Positions 49,064-61,901 of a stretch of DNA of 64,000 nt are shown here, in pieces. A model generated the notes under the pieces. It was not told the DNA's origin, did not search any database, and saw only the letters and a list, made by a program, of their open reading frames with translations. How positions within the stretch are numbered: the first letter of the stretch is position 1; each line of letters opens with the position of its first letter. The stretch comes from Saposhnikovia divaricata (taxonomy: Eukaryota > Streptophyta > Magnoliopsida > Apiales > Apiaceae), in NCBI GenBank assembly GCA_036435485.1, contig CM071595.1, forward strand, positions 4,216,001 to 4,280,000, given 5' to 3'. Position numbers and translations under genes: made by a program.

Positions 49064-51424
49064 GGACCATTTTGTGGATATTTTTATATATTTTGTTCCT
49101 ATGGGTTATTAAAATTCAACAAAATTTTATTTGACGTAGTTCGAACCTGAATCGGACCTGATATGATTGAAAATCGGTTTTCGATAATCCTCAAAGGGGG
49201 TTCGTACACGAAATATTGTTAAAAATCGGGTAGGACCATTTCATGGACATTTTAACATATTTTGTTCCTACAGGTTATTGGGATTCAACAAAATTTTATT
49301 TGACGCGTTTCGGACCTGAATCGGAGCTGATATAATCGAAACTCGATTTTCGGATATTCCCAAATGGGTTAGTACACGGGATATTGTTAAAAATCGAGTC
49401 GGACCATTTTGTGGATATTTTTATATATTTTGTTCTTATGGGTTATTAAAATTCAACAAAATTTTATTTGACGTAGTTCGAACCTGAATCGGACCTGATA
49501 TGATTGAAAATCGGTTTTCGGATAATCCTCAAAGGGGTTAGTACACGAAATATTGTAAAAAATCGGGTCGGACCATTTCATGGACATTTTTACATATTTT
49601 GTTCCTATGGGTTATTGGGATTCAACAAAATTTTATTTGACGCGTTTCGGACCTTAATCAGAGCTGATATAATGGAAACTCGATTTTTGGATAATCCTCA
49701 AAGGGGTTAGTACACAAAATATTGTTAAAAATTGGGTCGGACCATTTCATGGACAATTTTTACATATTTTGTTCCTATGGGTTATTGGGATTAAACAAAA
49801 TTTTATTTGACGCGTTTCGGACCTGAATCGGAGCTGATATAATCGAAACTCGATTTTCGGATATTCCCAAAGGGGTTAGTACACGGGATATTGTTAAAAA
49901 TCGAGTCGGACCATTTTGTGGATATTGTTATATATTTTGTTCTTATGGGTTATTAAAATTCAACAAAATTTTATTTGACGTAGTTCGAACCTGAATCGGA
50001 CCTGATATTATTGAAAATCGGTTTTCGGATAATCCTCAAAGGGGTTAGTACACGAAATATTGTAAAAAATCGGGTCGGACCATTTCATGGACATTTTTAC
50101 ATATTTTGTTCCTATGGGTCATTGGGATTCAACAAAATTTTATTTGACGCGTTTCGGACCTGAATCAGAGCTGATATAATGGAAACTCGATTTTTGGATA
50201 ATCCTCAAAGGGGTTAGTACACAAAATATTGTTAAAAATTGGGTCGGACCATTTCATGGACAATTTTTACATATTTTGTTCCTATGGGTTATTGGAATTC
50301 AACGAAATTTTATTTGACGCTGTTCGGACCGGAATCGGAGATGATATGATCAAAATTCGGTTTTCGGAAAATTCTCAAAGGGGTTAGTCCACGGGATATT
50401 GTTAAAAATTGAGTCGGACCATTTTGTGGATATTTTTATATATTTTGTTCCTATGGGTTATTAAAATTCAACAAAATTTTATTTGACGTAGTTCGAACCT
50501 GAATCAAACCTGATATGATTGAAAATCGGTTTTCGGATAATCCTCAAAGGGGTTAGTACACGAAATATTGTTAAAAATCGGGTCGGACCATTTCATGGAC
50601 ATTTTTACATATTTTGTTCCTACGGGTTATTGGGATTCAACAAAATTTTATTTGACGCGTTTCGGACCTGAATCGGAGCTGGTATAATCGAAACTCGATT
50701 TTTGGATATTCCCAAAGGGGTTAGTACACGGGATATTGTTAAAAATCGAGTCGGACCATTTTTTGGATATTTTTATATATTTTGTTCCTATGGGTTATTA
50801 AAATTCAATAAAATTTTATTTGACGTAGTTCGAACCTGAATCGGACCTGATATGATTGAAAATCGGTTTTCGGATAATCCTCAAAGGGGTTCGTACACGA
50901 AATATTGTTAAAAATCGGGTAGGACCATTTCATGGACATTTTAACATATTTTGTTCCTACGGGTTATTGGGATTCAACAAAATTTTATTTGACGCGTTTC
51001 GGACCTGAATCGGAGCTGATATAATCGAAACTCGAATTTCTGATATTCCCAAAGGGGTTAGTACACGGGATATTGTTAAAAATCGAGTCGAACCATTTTG
51101 TGGATATTTTTATATATTTTGTTCCTATGGGTTATTAAAATTCAACAAAATTTTATTTGACGTAATTCGAACCTGAATCGGACCTGATATGATTGAAAAT
51201 CGGTTTTCGGATAATCCTCAAAGGGGTTATTACACGAAATATTGTAAAAAATCGGGTCGGACCATTTCATGGACATTTTTACATATTTTGTTCCTATGGG
51301 TTATTGGGATTCAACAAAATTTTATTTGACGCGTTTCGGACCAGAATCGGAGCTGATATAATGGAAACTCGGTTTTCGGAAAATTCTCAAAGGGGTTAGT
51401 ACACGGGATATTGTTAAAAATCGA
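49007..51424 (+). repeat. 10,964-bp duplication, copy 2 (colinear part)
   Basis: Near-identical copy of 38043-40460. The one clear difference I see is ggggttattacacg (51225) for ggggttagtacacg. Right of the F monomer at 51428 the best match switches to the 44445-47220 block at an offset of 6,748 bp, so copy 2 is itself a mosaic. Confidence 0.87.
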
Positions 51425-54289
51425 GTCGGACCATTTTACGGATATTTTTACATATTTTGTTCCTCTGGGTTATTGGAATTCAATGAAATTTTATTTGGTG
51501 CCGTTCGGACCTGAATCGGGGCTGAAATGATCGAAACTCGGTTTTTGGAAAATTCTCAACGGGGTTATAGTACACGGGATATTGTTAAAAATCAAGTCAG
51601 ACCATTTTGTGGATATTTTTACATATTTTGTTCCTATGGGTTATTGGAATTCAACGAAATTTTATTTGACGCAATTCGGACATGAATCGGAGCTGATATG
51701 ATCGAAACTCGATTTTTTGGAAAATTCTCAAAGGGGTTAGTACACGGGATATTCTTAAAAATCAAGTCGGACCATTTTGTGGATATTTTTACATATTTTG
51801 TTCCTATGGGTTATTAAATTTCAAAAAAAATTTATTTGACGTAGTTCGAACCTGAATCTGACCTGATATGATTGAAAATCGGTTTTCGGATAATCCTCAA
51901 AGGGGTTAGTACACGAAATATTGTTAAAAATCAGGTCTGACCATTTCATGGACATTTTTACATATTTTGTTCCTATGGGTTATTGGGATTCAACAAAATT
52001 TTATTTGACGCGTTTCGGACCTGAATCGGAGCTGATATAATGGAAACTTGATTTTCGGATATTCCCAAAGGGGTTAGTACACGGGATATTGTTAAAAATC
52101 GAGTCGGACCATTTTGTGGATATTTTTATATATTTTGTTCCTATGGGTTATTAAAATTCAACAAAATTTTATTTGACGTAGTTCGAACCTGAATCGGACC
52201 TGATATGATTGAAAATCGGTTTTCGGATAATCCTGAAAGGGGTTAGTACACGAAATATTGTTAAAAATCGGGTCTGACCATTTCATTGACATTTTTACAT
52301 ATTTTGTTCCTATGGGTTATTGGGATTCAACAAAATTTTATTTGACGCGTTTCGGACCTGAATCGGAGCTGATATAATGGAAACTTGATTTTCGGATATT
52401 CCTAAAGGGGTTAGTACACGGGATATTGTTAAAAATCGAGTCGGACAATTTTGTGGATATTTTTACATATTTTGTTCCTATGGGTTATTGGAATTCAACG
52501 AAATTTTATTTGACGCATTTCGGAGCTGATATAATCGAAACTCGATTTTTGGATAATCCTCAAAGGGGTTAGTACACAAAATATTGTTAAAAATTGGGTC
52601 GGACCATTTCATCGACAATTTTACATATTTTGTTCCTACGGGTTATTGGGATTCAAAAAAATTTATTTGACGCGTTTCGGACCTGAATCGGAGCTGTTAT
52701 AATCGAAACTCGGTTTTTGGATAATCCTCAAAGGGGCTAGTACATGGGATATTGTTAAAAATCGAGTCAGACCATTTTGTGGATATTTTTACATATTTTG
52801 TTCCTATGGGTTATTGGAATTCAACGAAATTTTATTTGACGCTGTTCGGACTAGAATCGGAGCTGATATGATCGAAACTCGGTTTTCGGAAAATTCTCAA
52901 AGGGGTTAGTACACGGGATATTGTTAAAAATCAAGTCGGACCATTTAGTGGATATTTTTAGATATTTTGTTCCTATGGGTTGTTGAAATTCAATGAAATT
53001 TTATTTGATGCAATTCGGACCTGAATCGGAGCTGATATAATCGAAACTCGATTTTTTGATAATCCTCAAAGGGGCTAGTACATGGGATATTGTTAAAAAT
53101 CGAGTCGGACCATTTTATGGATATTTTTACATATTTTGTTCCTATGGGTTATTAAAATTCAAAAAAAATTTATTTGACGTAGTTCGAACCTGAATCTGAC
53201 CTGATATGATTGAAAATCGGTTTTCGGAAAATCCTCAAAGGGGTTAGTACACGAAATATTGTTAAAAATTGGGTCTGACCATTTTATGGACATTTTTACA
53301 TATTTTGTTCCTATGGGTTATTGGGATTCAACAAAATTTTATTTGACGCGTTTCGGACCTGAATCGGAGCTGATATAATGGAAACTTGATTTTCGGATAT
53401 TCCCAAAGGGGTTAGTACACGGGATATTGTTAAAAATCGAGTCGGACCATTTTACGGATATTTTTACATATTTTGTTCGTCTGGGTTATTGGAATTCAAT
53501 GAAATTTTATTTGGTGCCGTTCGGACCTGAATCGGGGCTGAAATGATCGAAACTCGGTTTTCGAAAAATTCTCAAAGGGGTTATAGTACACGGGATATTG
53601 TTAAAAATCAAGTCGGACCATTTTGTGGATATTTTTACATATTTTGTTGCTATGGGTTATTGGAATTCAACGAAATTTTATTTGACGCAATTCGGACATG
53701 AATCGGAGCTGATATGATCGAAACTCGATTTTTTGGAAAATTCTCAAAGGGGTTAGTACACGGGATATTCTTAAAAATCAAGTCGGACCATTTTGTGGAT
53801 ATTTTTACATATTTTGTTCCTATGGGTTATTAAAATTCAAAAAAAAATTATTTGACGTAGTTCGGACCTGAATCGGAGCTGATATAATGGAAACTTGATT
53901 TTCGGATATTCCCAAAGGGGTTAGTACACGGGATATTGTTAAAAATCGAGTCGGACCATTTTATGGATATTTTTACATATTTTGTTCCTATGGGTTATTA
54001 AAATTCAAAAAAAATTTATTTGACGTAGTTCGAACCTGAATCTGACCTGATATGATTGAAAATCGGTTTTCGGATAATCCTCAAAGGGGTTAGTACACGA
54101 AATATTGTTAAAAATCGGGTTTGACCATTTCATGGACATTTTTACATATTTTGTTCCTATGGGTTATTGGGATTCAACAAAATTTTATTTGACGCGTTTC
54201 GGACCTGAATCGGAGCTGATATAATCGAAACTCGATTTTCGGATATTCCCAAAGGGGTTAGTACACGGGATATTGTTAAAAATCGAGTC

Positions 54290-57200
54290 GGACCATTTTG
54301 TGGATATTTTTATATATTTTGTTCCTATGGGTTATTAAAATTCAACAAAATTTTATTTGACGTAGTTCGAACCTGAATCGGACCTGATATGATTGAAAAT
54401 CGGTTTTCGGATAATCCTCAAAGGGGTTAGTACACGAAATATTGTAAAAAATCGGGTCGGACCATTTCATGGACATTTTTACATATTTTGTTCCTATGGG
54501 TTATTGGGATTCAACAAAATTTTATTTGACGCGTTTCGGACCAGAATCGGAGCTGATATAATGGAAACTCGGTTTTCGGAAAATTCTCAAAGGGGTTAGT
54601 ACACGGGATATTGTTAAAAATCGAGTCGGACCATTTTACGGATATTTTTACATATTTTGTTCCTCTGGGTTATTGGAATTCAATGAAATTTTATTTGGTG
54701 CCGTTCGGACCTGAATCGGGGCTGAAATGATCGAAACTCGATTTTTGGAAAATTCTCAAAGGGGTTATAGTACACGGGATATTGTTAAAAATCAAGTCGG
54801 ACCATTTTGTGGATATTTTTACATATTTTGTTCCTATGGGTTATTGGAATTCAACGAAATTTTATTTGACGCAATTCGGACATGAATCGGAACTGATATG
54901 ATCGAAACTCGATTTTTTGGAAAATTCTCAAAGGGGTTAGTACACGGGATATTCTTAAAAATCAAGTCGGACCATTTTGTGGATATTTTTACATATTTTG
55001 TTCCTATGGGTTATTAAAATTCAAAAAAATTTTATTTGACGTAGTTCGAACCTGAATCTGACCTGATATGATTGAAAATCGGTTTTCGGAAAATCCTCAA
55101 AGGGGTAAGTACACGAAATATTGTTAAAAATCGGGTCTGACCATTTCATGGACATTTTTACATATTTTGTTCCTATGGGTTATTGGGATTCAACAAAATT
55201 TTATTTGACGCGTTTCGGACCTGAATCGGAGCTGATATAATGGAAACTTGATTTTCGGATATTCCCAAAGGGGTTAGTACACGGGATATTGTTAAAAATC
55301 GAGTCGGACCATTTTGTGGATATTTTTATATATTTTGTTCCTATGGGTTATTAAAATTCAACAAAATTTTATTTGACGTAGTTCGAACCTGAATCAGACC
55401 TGATATGATTGAAAATCGGTTTTCGGATAATCCTCAAAGGGGTTAGTACACGAAATATTGTTAAAAATCGGGTCTGACCATTTCATGGACATTTTTACAT
55501 ATTTTGTTCCTATGGGTTATTGGGATTCAACAAAATTTTATTTGACGCGTTTCGGACCTGAATCGGAGCTGATATAATCGAAACTCGATTTTCGGATATT
55601 CCCAAAGGGGTTAGTACACGGGATATTGTTAAAAATCGAGTCGGACCATTTTGTGGATATTTTTATATATTTTGTTCCTATGGGTTATTAAAATTCAACA
55701 AAATTTTATTTGACGTAGTTCGAACCTGAATCGGACCTGATATGATTGAAAATCGGTTTTCGGATAATCCTCAAAGGGGTTAGTACACGAAATATTGTAA
55801 AAAATCGGGTCGGACCATTTCATGGACATTTTTACATATTTTGTTCCTATGGGTTATTGGGATTCAACAAAATTTTATTTGACGCGTTTCGGACCAGAAT
55901 CGGAGCTGATATAATGGAAACTCGGTTTTCGGAAAATTCTCAAAGGGGTTAGTACACGGGATATTGTTAAAAATCGAGTCGGACCATTTTACGGATATTT
56001 TTACATATTTTGTTCCTCTGGGTTATTGGAATTCAATGAAATTTTATTTGGTGCCGTTCGGACCTGAATCGGGGCTGAAATGATCGAAACTCGATTTTTG
56101 GAAAATTCTCAAAGGGGTTATAGTACACGGGATATTGTTAAAAATCAAGTCGGACCATTTTGTGGATATTTTTACATATTTTGTTCCTATGGGTTATTGG
56201 AATTCAACGAAATTTTATTTGACGCAATTCGGACATGAATCGGAACTGATATGATCGAAACTCGATTTTTTGGAAAATTCTCAAAGGGGTTAGTACACGG
56301 GATATTCTTAAAAATCAAGTCGGACCATTTTGTGGATATTTTTACATATTTTGTTCCTATGGGTTATTAAAATTCAAAAAAATTTTATTTGACGTAGTTC
56401 GAACCTGAATCTGACCTGATATGATTGAAAATCGGTTTTCGGAAAATCCTCAAAGGGGTAAGTACACGAAATATTGTTAAAAATCGGGTCTGACCATTTC
56501 ATGGACATTTTTACATATTTTGTTCCTATGGGTTATTGGGATTCAACAAAATTTTATTTGACGCGTTTCGGACCTGAATCGGAGCTGATATAATGGAAAC
56601 TTGATTTTCGGATATTCCCAAAGGGGTTAGTACACGGGATATTGTTAAAAATCGAGTCGGACCATTTTGTGGATATTTTTATATATTTTGTTCCTATGGG
56701 TTATTAAAATTCAACAAAATTTTATTTGACGTAGTTCGAACCTGAATCAGACCTGATATGATTGAAAATCGGTTTTCGGATAATCCTCAAAGGGGTTAGT
56801 ACACGAAATATTGTTAAAAATCGGGTCTGACCATTTCATGGACATTTTTACATATTTTGTTCCTATGGGTTATTGGGATTCAACAAAATTTTATTTGACG
56901 CGTTTCGGACCTGAATCGGAGCTGATATAATCGAAACTCGATTTTCGGATATTCCCAAAGGGGTTAGTACACGGGATATTGTTAAAAATCGAGTCGGACC
57001 ATTTTGTGGATATTTTTATATATTTTGTTCCTATGGGTTATTAAAATTCAACAAAATTTTATTTGACGTAGTTCGAACCTGAATCGGACCTGATATGATT
57101 GAAAATCGGTTTTCGGATAATCCTCAAAGGGGTTAGTACACGAAATATTGTAAAAAATCGGGTCGGACCATTTCATGGACATTTTTACATATTTTGTTCC

Positions 57201-60200
57201 TATGGGTTATTGGGATTCAACAAAATTTTATTTGACGCGTTTCGGACCAGAATCGGAGCTGATATAATGGAAACTCGGTTTTCGGAAAATTCTCAAAGGG
57301 GTTAGTACACGGGATATTGTTAAAAATCGAGTCGGACCATTTTACGGATATTTTTACATATTTTGTTCCTCTGGGTTATTGGAATTCAATGAAATTTTAT
57401 TTGGTGCCGTTCGGACCTGAATCGGGGCTGAAATGATCGAAACTCGGTTTTTGGAAAATTCTCAAAGGGGTTATAGTACACGGGATATTGTTAAAAATCA
57501 AGTCGGACCATTTTGTGGATATTTTTACATATTTTGTTCCTATGGGTTATTGGAATTCAACGAAATTTTATTTGACGCAATTCGGACATGAATCGGAGCT
57601 GATATGATCGAAACTCGATTTTTTGGAAAATTCTCAAAGGGGTTAGTACACGGGATATTCTTAAAAATCAAGTCGGACCATTTTGTGGATATTTTTACAT
57701 ATTTTGTTCCTATGGGTTATTAAAATTCAAAAAAATTTTATTTGACGTAGTTCGAACCTGAATCTGACCTGATATGATTGAAAATCGGTTTTCGGAAAAT
57801 CCTCAAAGGGGTAAGTACACGAAATATTGTTAAAAATCGGGTCTGACCATTTCATGGACATTTTTACATATTTTGTTCCTATGGGTTATTGGGATTCAAC
57901 AAAATTTTATTTGACGCGTTTCGGACCTGAATCGGAGCTGATATAATGGAAACTTGATTTTCGGATATTCCCAAAGGGGTTAGTACACGGGATATTGTTA
58001 AAAATCGAGTCGGACCATTTTGTGGATATTTTTATATATTTTGTTCCTATGGGTTATTAAAATTCAACAAAATTTTATTTGACGTAGTTCGAACCTGAAT
58101 CAGACCTGATATGATTGAAAATCGGTTTTCGGATAATCCTCAAAGGGGTTAGTACACGAAATATTGTTAAAAATCGGGTCTGACCATTTCATGGACATTT
58201 TTACATATTTTGTTCCTATGGGTTATTGGGATTCAACAAAATTTTATTTGACGCGTTTCGGACCTGAATCGGAGCTGATATAATCGAAACTCGATTTTCG
58301 GATATTCCCAAACGGGTTAGTACACGGGATATTGTTAAAAATCGAGTCGGACCATTTTGTGGATATTTTTATATATTTTGTTCCTATGGGTTATTAAAAT
58401 TCAACAAAATTTTATTTGACGTAGTTCGAACCTGAATCGGACCTGATATGATTGAAAATCGGTTTTCGGATAATTTTCAAAGGGGTTAGTACACGAAATA
58501 TTGTAAAAAATCGGGTCGGACCATTTCATGGACATTTTTACATATTTTGTTCCTATGGGTTATTGGGATTCAACAAAATTTTATTTGACGCGTTTCGGAC
58601 CAGAATCGGAGCTGATATAATGGAAACTCGGTTTTCGGAAAATTCTCAAAGGGGTTAGTACACGGGATATTGTTAAAAATCGAGTCGGACCATTTTACGG
58701 ATATTTTTACATATTTTGTTCCTCTGGGTTATTGGAATTCAATGAAATTTTATTTGGTGCCGTTCGGACCTGAATCGGGGCTGAAATGATCGAAACTCGG
58801 TTTTTGGAAAATTCTCAAAGGGGTTATAGTACACGGGATATTGTTAAAAATCAAGTCGGACCATTTTGTGGATATTTTTACATATTTTGTTCCTATGGGT
58901 TATTGGAATTCAACGAAATTTTATTTGACGCAATTCGGACATGAATCGGAGCTGATATGATCGAAACTCGATTTTTTGGAAAATTCTCAAAGGGGTTAGT
59001 ACACGGGATATTCTTAAAAATCAAGTCGGACCATTTTGTGGATATTTTTACATATTTTGTTCCTATGGGTTATTAAAATTCAAAAAAATTTTATTTGACG
59101 TAGTTCGAACCTGAATCTGACCTGATATGATTGAAAATCGGTTTTCGGAAAATCCTCAAAGGGGTAAGTACACGAAATATTGTTAAAAATCGGGTCTGAC
59201 CATTTCATGGACATTTTTACATATTTTGTTCCTATGGGTTATTGGGATTCAACAAAATTTTATTTGACGCGTTTCGGACCTGAATCGGAGCTGATATAAT
59301 GGAAACTTGATTTTCGGATATTCCCAAAGGGGTTAGTACACGGGATATTGTTAAAAATCGAGTCGGACCATTTTGTGGATATTTTTATATATTTTGTTCC
59401 TATGGGTTATTAAAATTCAACAAAATTTTATTTGACGTAGTTCGAACCTGAATCAGACCTGATATGATTGAAAATCGGTTTTCGGATAATCCTCAAAGGG
59501 GTTAGTACACGAAATATTGTTAAAAATCGGGTCTGACCATTTCATGGACATTTTTACATATTTTGTTCCTATGGGTTATTGGGATTCAACAAAATTTTAT
59601 TTGACGCGTTTCGGACCTGAATCGGAGCTGATATAATCGAAACTCGATTTTCGGATATTCCCAAAGGGGTTAGTACACGGGATATTGTTAAAAATCGAGT
59701 CGGACCATTTTGTGGATATTTTTATATATTTTGTTCCTATGGGTTATTAAAATTAAACAAAATTTTATTTGACGTAGTTCGAACCTGAATCGGACCTGAT
59801 ATGATTGAAAATCGGTTTTCGGATAATCCTCAAAGGGGTTAGTACACGAAATATTGTAAAAAATCGGGTCGGACCATTTCATGGACATTTTTACATATTT
59901 TGTTCCTATGGGTTATTGGGATTCAACAAAATTTTATTTGACGCGTTTCGGACCAGAATCGGAGCTGATATAATGGAAACTCGGTTTTCGGAAAATTCTC
60001 AAAGGGGTTAGTACACGGGATATTGTTAAAAATCGAGTCGGACCATTTTACGGATATTTTTACATATTTTGTTCCTCTGGGTTATTGGAATTCAAAGAAA
60101 TTTTATTTGGTGCCGTTCGGACCTGAATCGGGGCTGAAATGATCGAAACTCGGTTTTTGGAAAATTCTCAAAGGGGTTATAGTACACGGGATATTGTTAA

Positions 60201-61055
60201 AAATCAAGTCGGACCATTTTGTGGATATTTTTACATATTTTGTTCCTATGGGTTATTGGAATTCAACGAAATTTTATTTGACGCAATTCGGACATGAATC
60301 GGAGCTGATATGATAGAAACTCGATTTTTTGGAAAATTCTCAAAGGGGTTAGTACACGGGATATTCTTAAAAATCAAGTCGGACCATTTTGTGGATATTT
60401 TTACATATTTTGTTCCTATGGGTTATTAAAATTCAAAAAAATTTTATTTGACGTAGTTCGAACCTGAATCTGACCTGATATGATTGAAAATCGGTTTTCG
60501 GAAAATCCTCAAAGGGGTAAGTACACGAAATATTGTTAAAAATCGGGTCTGACCATTTCATGGACATTTTTACATATTTTGTTCCTATGGGTTATTGGGA
60601 TTCAACAAAATTTTATTTGACGCGTTTCGGACCCGAATCGGAGCTGATATAATGGAAACTTGATTTTCGGATATTCCCAAAGGGGTTAGTACACGGGATA
60701 TTGTTAAAAATCGAGTCGGACCATTTTGTGGATATTTTTATATATTTTGTTCCTATGGGTTATTAAAATTCAACAAAATTTTATTTGACGTAGTTCGAAC
60801 CTGAATCAGACCTGATATGATTGAAAATCGGTTTTCGGATAATCCTCAAAGGGGTTAGTACACGAAATATTGTTAAAAATCGGGTCTGACCATTTCATGG
60901 ACATTTTTACATATTTTGTTCCTATGGGTTATTGGGATTCAACAAAATTTTATTTGACGCGTTTCGGACCAGAATCGGAGCTGATATAATGGAAACTCGG
61001 TTTTCGGAAAATTCTCAAAGGGGTTAGTACACGGGATATTGTTAAAAATCGAGTC
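54290..61055 (+). repeat. 1,353-bp (8-mer) HOR array, in-register
   Basis: D monomers that open the unit start at 54290, 55643, 56996, 58349 and 59702, four consecutive steps of exactly 1,353. F monomers start at 54628, 55981, 57334, 58687 and 60040 with the same step. Copies differ by very few bases. The fifth unit loses two monomers at its end (F at 61056 instead of 61393). Confidence 0.93.
60887..61055 (+). repeat. Chimeric E monomer, two-monomer contraction
   Basis: It follows a D with aatcagacctg, so it should be the last E of the unit, but from ggaccagaatcgg (60965) onward it is the second monomer of the unit, ending ctcggttttcggaaaattc, and F follows at once. The F-to-F step is therefore 1,016 instead of 1,353, i.e. 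two monomers were lost by E-to-E crossover. Confidence 0.85.
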
Positions 61056-61901
61056 GGACCATTTTACGGATATTTTTACATATTTTGTTCCTCTGGGTTA
61101 TTGGAATTCAATGAAATTTTATTTGGTGCCGTTCGGACCTGAATCGGGGCTGAAATGATCGAAACTCGGTTTTCAAAAAATTCTCAAAGGGGTTATAGTA
61201 CACGGGATATTGTTAAAAATCAAGTCGGACCATTTTGTGGATATTTTTACATATTTTGTTCCTATGGGTTATTGGAATTCAACGAAATTTTATTTTACGC
61301 AATTCGGACATGAATCGGAGCTGATATGATCGAAACTCGATTTTTTGGAAAATTCTCAAAGGGGTTAGTACACGGGATATTCTTAAAAATCAAGTCGGAC
61401 CATTTCATGGATATTTTTACATATTTTGTTCCTATGGGTTATTAAAATTCAAAAAAAAATTATTTGACGTAGTTCGGACCTGAATCGGAGCTGATATAAT
61501 GGAAACTTGATTTTCGGATATTCCCAAAGGGGTTAGTACACGGGATATTGTTAAAAATCGAGTCGGACCATTTTATGGATATTTTTACATATTTTGTTCC
61601 TATAGGTTATTAAAATTCAAAAAAAATTTATTTGACGTAGTTCGAACCTGAATCTGACCTGATATGATTGAAAATCGGTTTTCGGATAATCCTCAAAGGG
61701 GTTAGTACACGAAATATTGTTAAAAATCGGGTCTGACCATTTCATGGACATTTTTACATATTTTGTTCCTATGGGTTATTGGGATTCAACAAAATTTTAT
61801 TTGACGCGTTTCGGACCTGAATCGGAGCTGATATAATCGAAACTCGATTTTCGGATATTCCCAAAGGGGTTAGTACACGGGATATTGTTAAAAATCGAGT
61901 T
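61056..61901 (+). repeat. Irregular F-A-D-D-E block
   Basis: F (61056), A (with tattttacgcaattcgg near 61292), a monomer with aaaaaaaattattt whose 3' part is E-like, a D with a poly-A run (from 61563) and an E. The same series occurs before 42989 and 54290, so this is another copy of the F-proximal block seen near 42143 and 53444 rather than an 8-mer unit. Confidence 0.75.
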
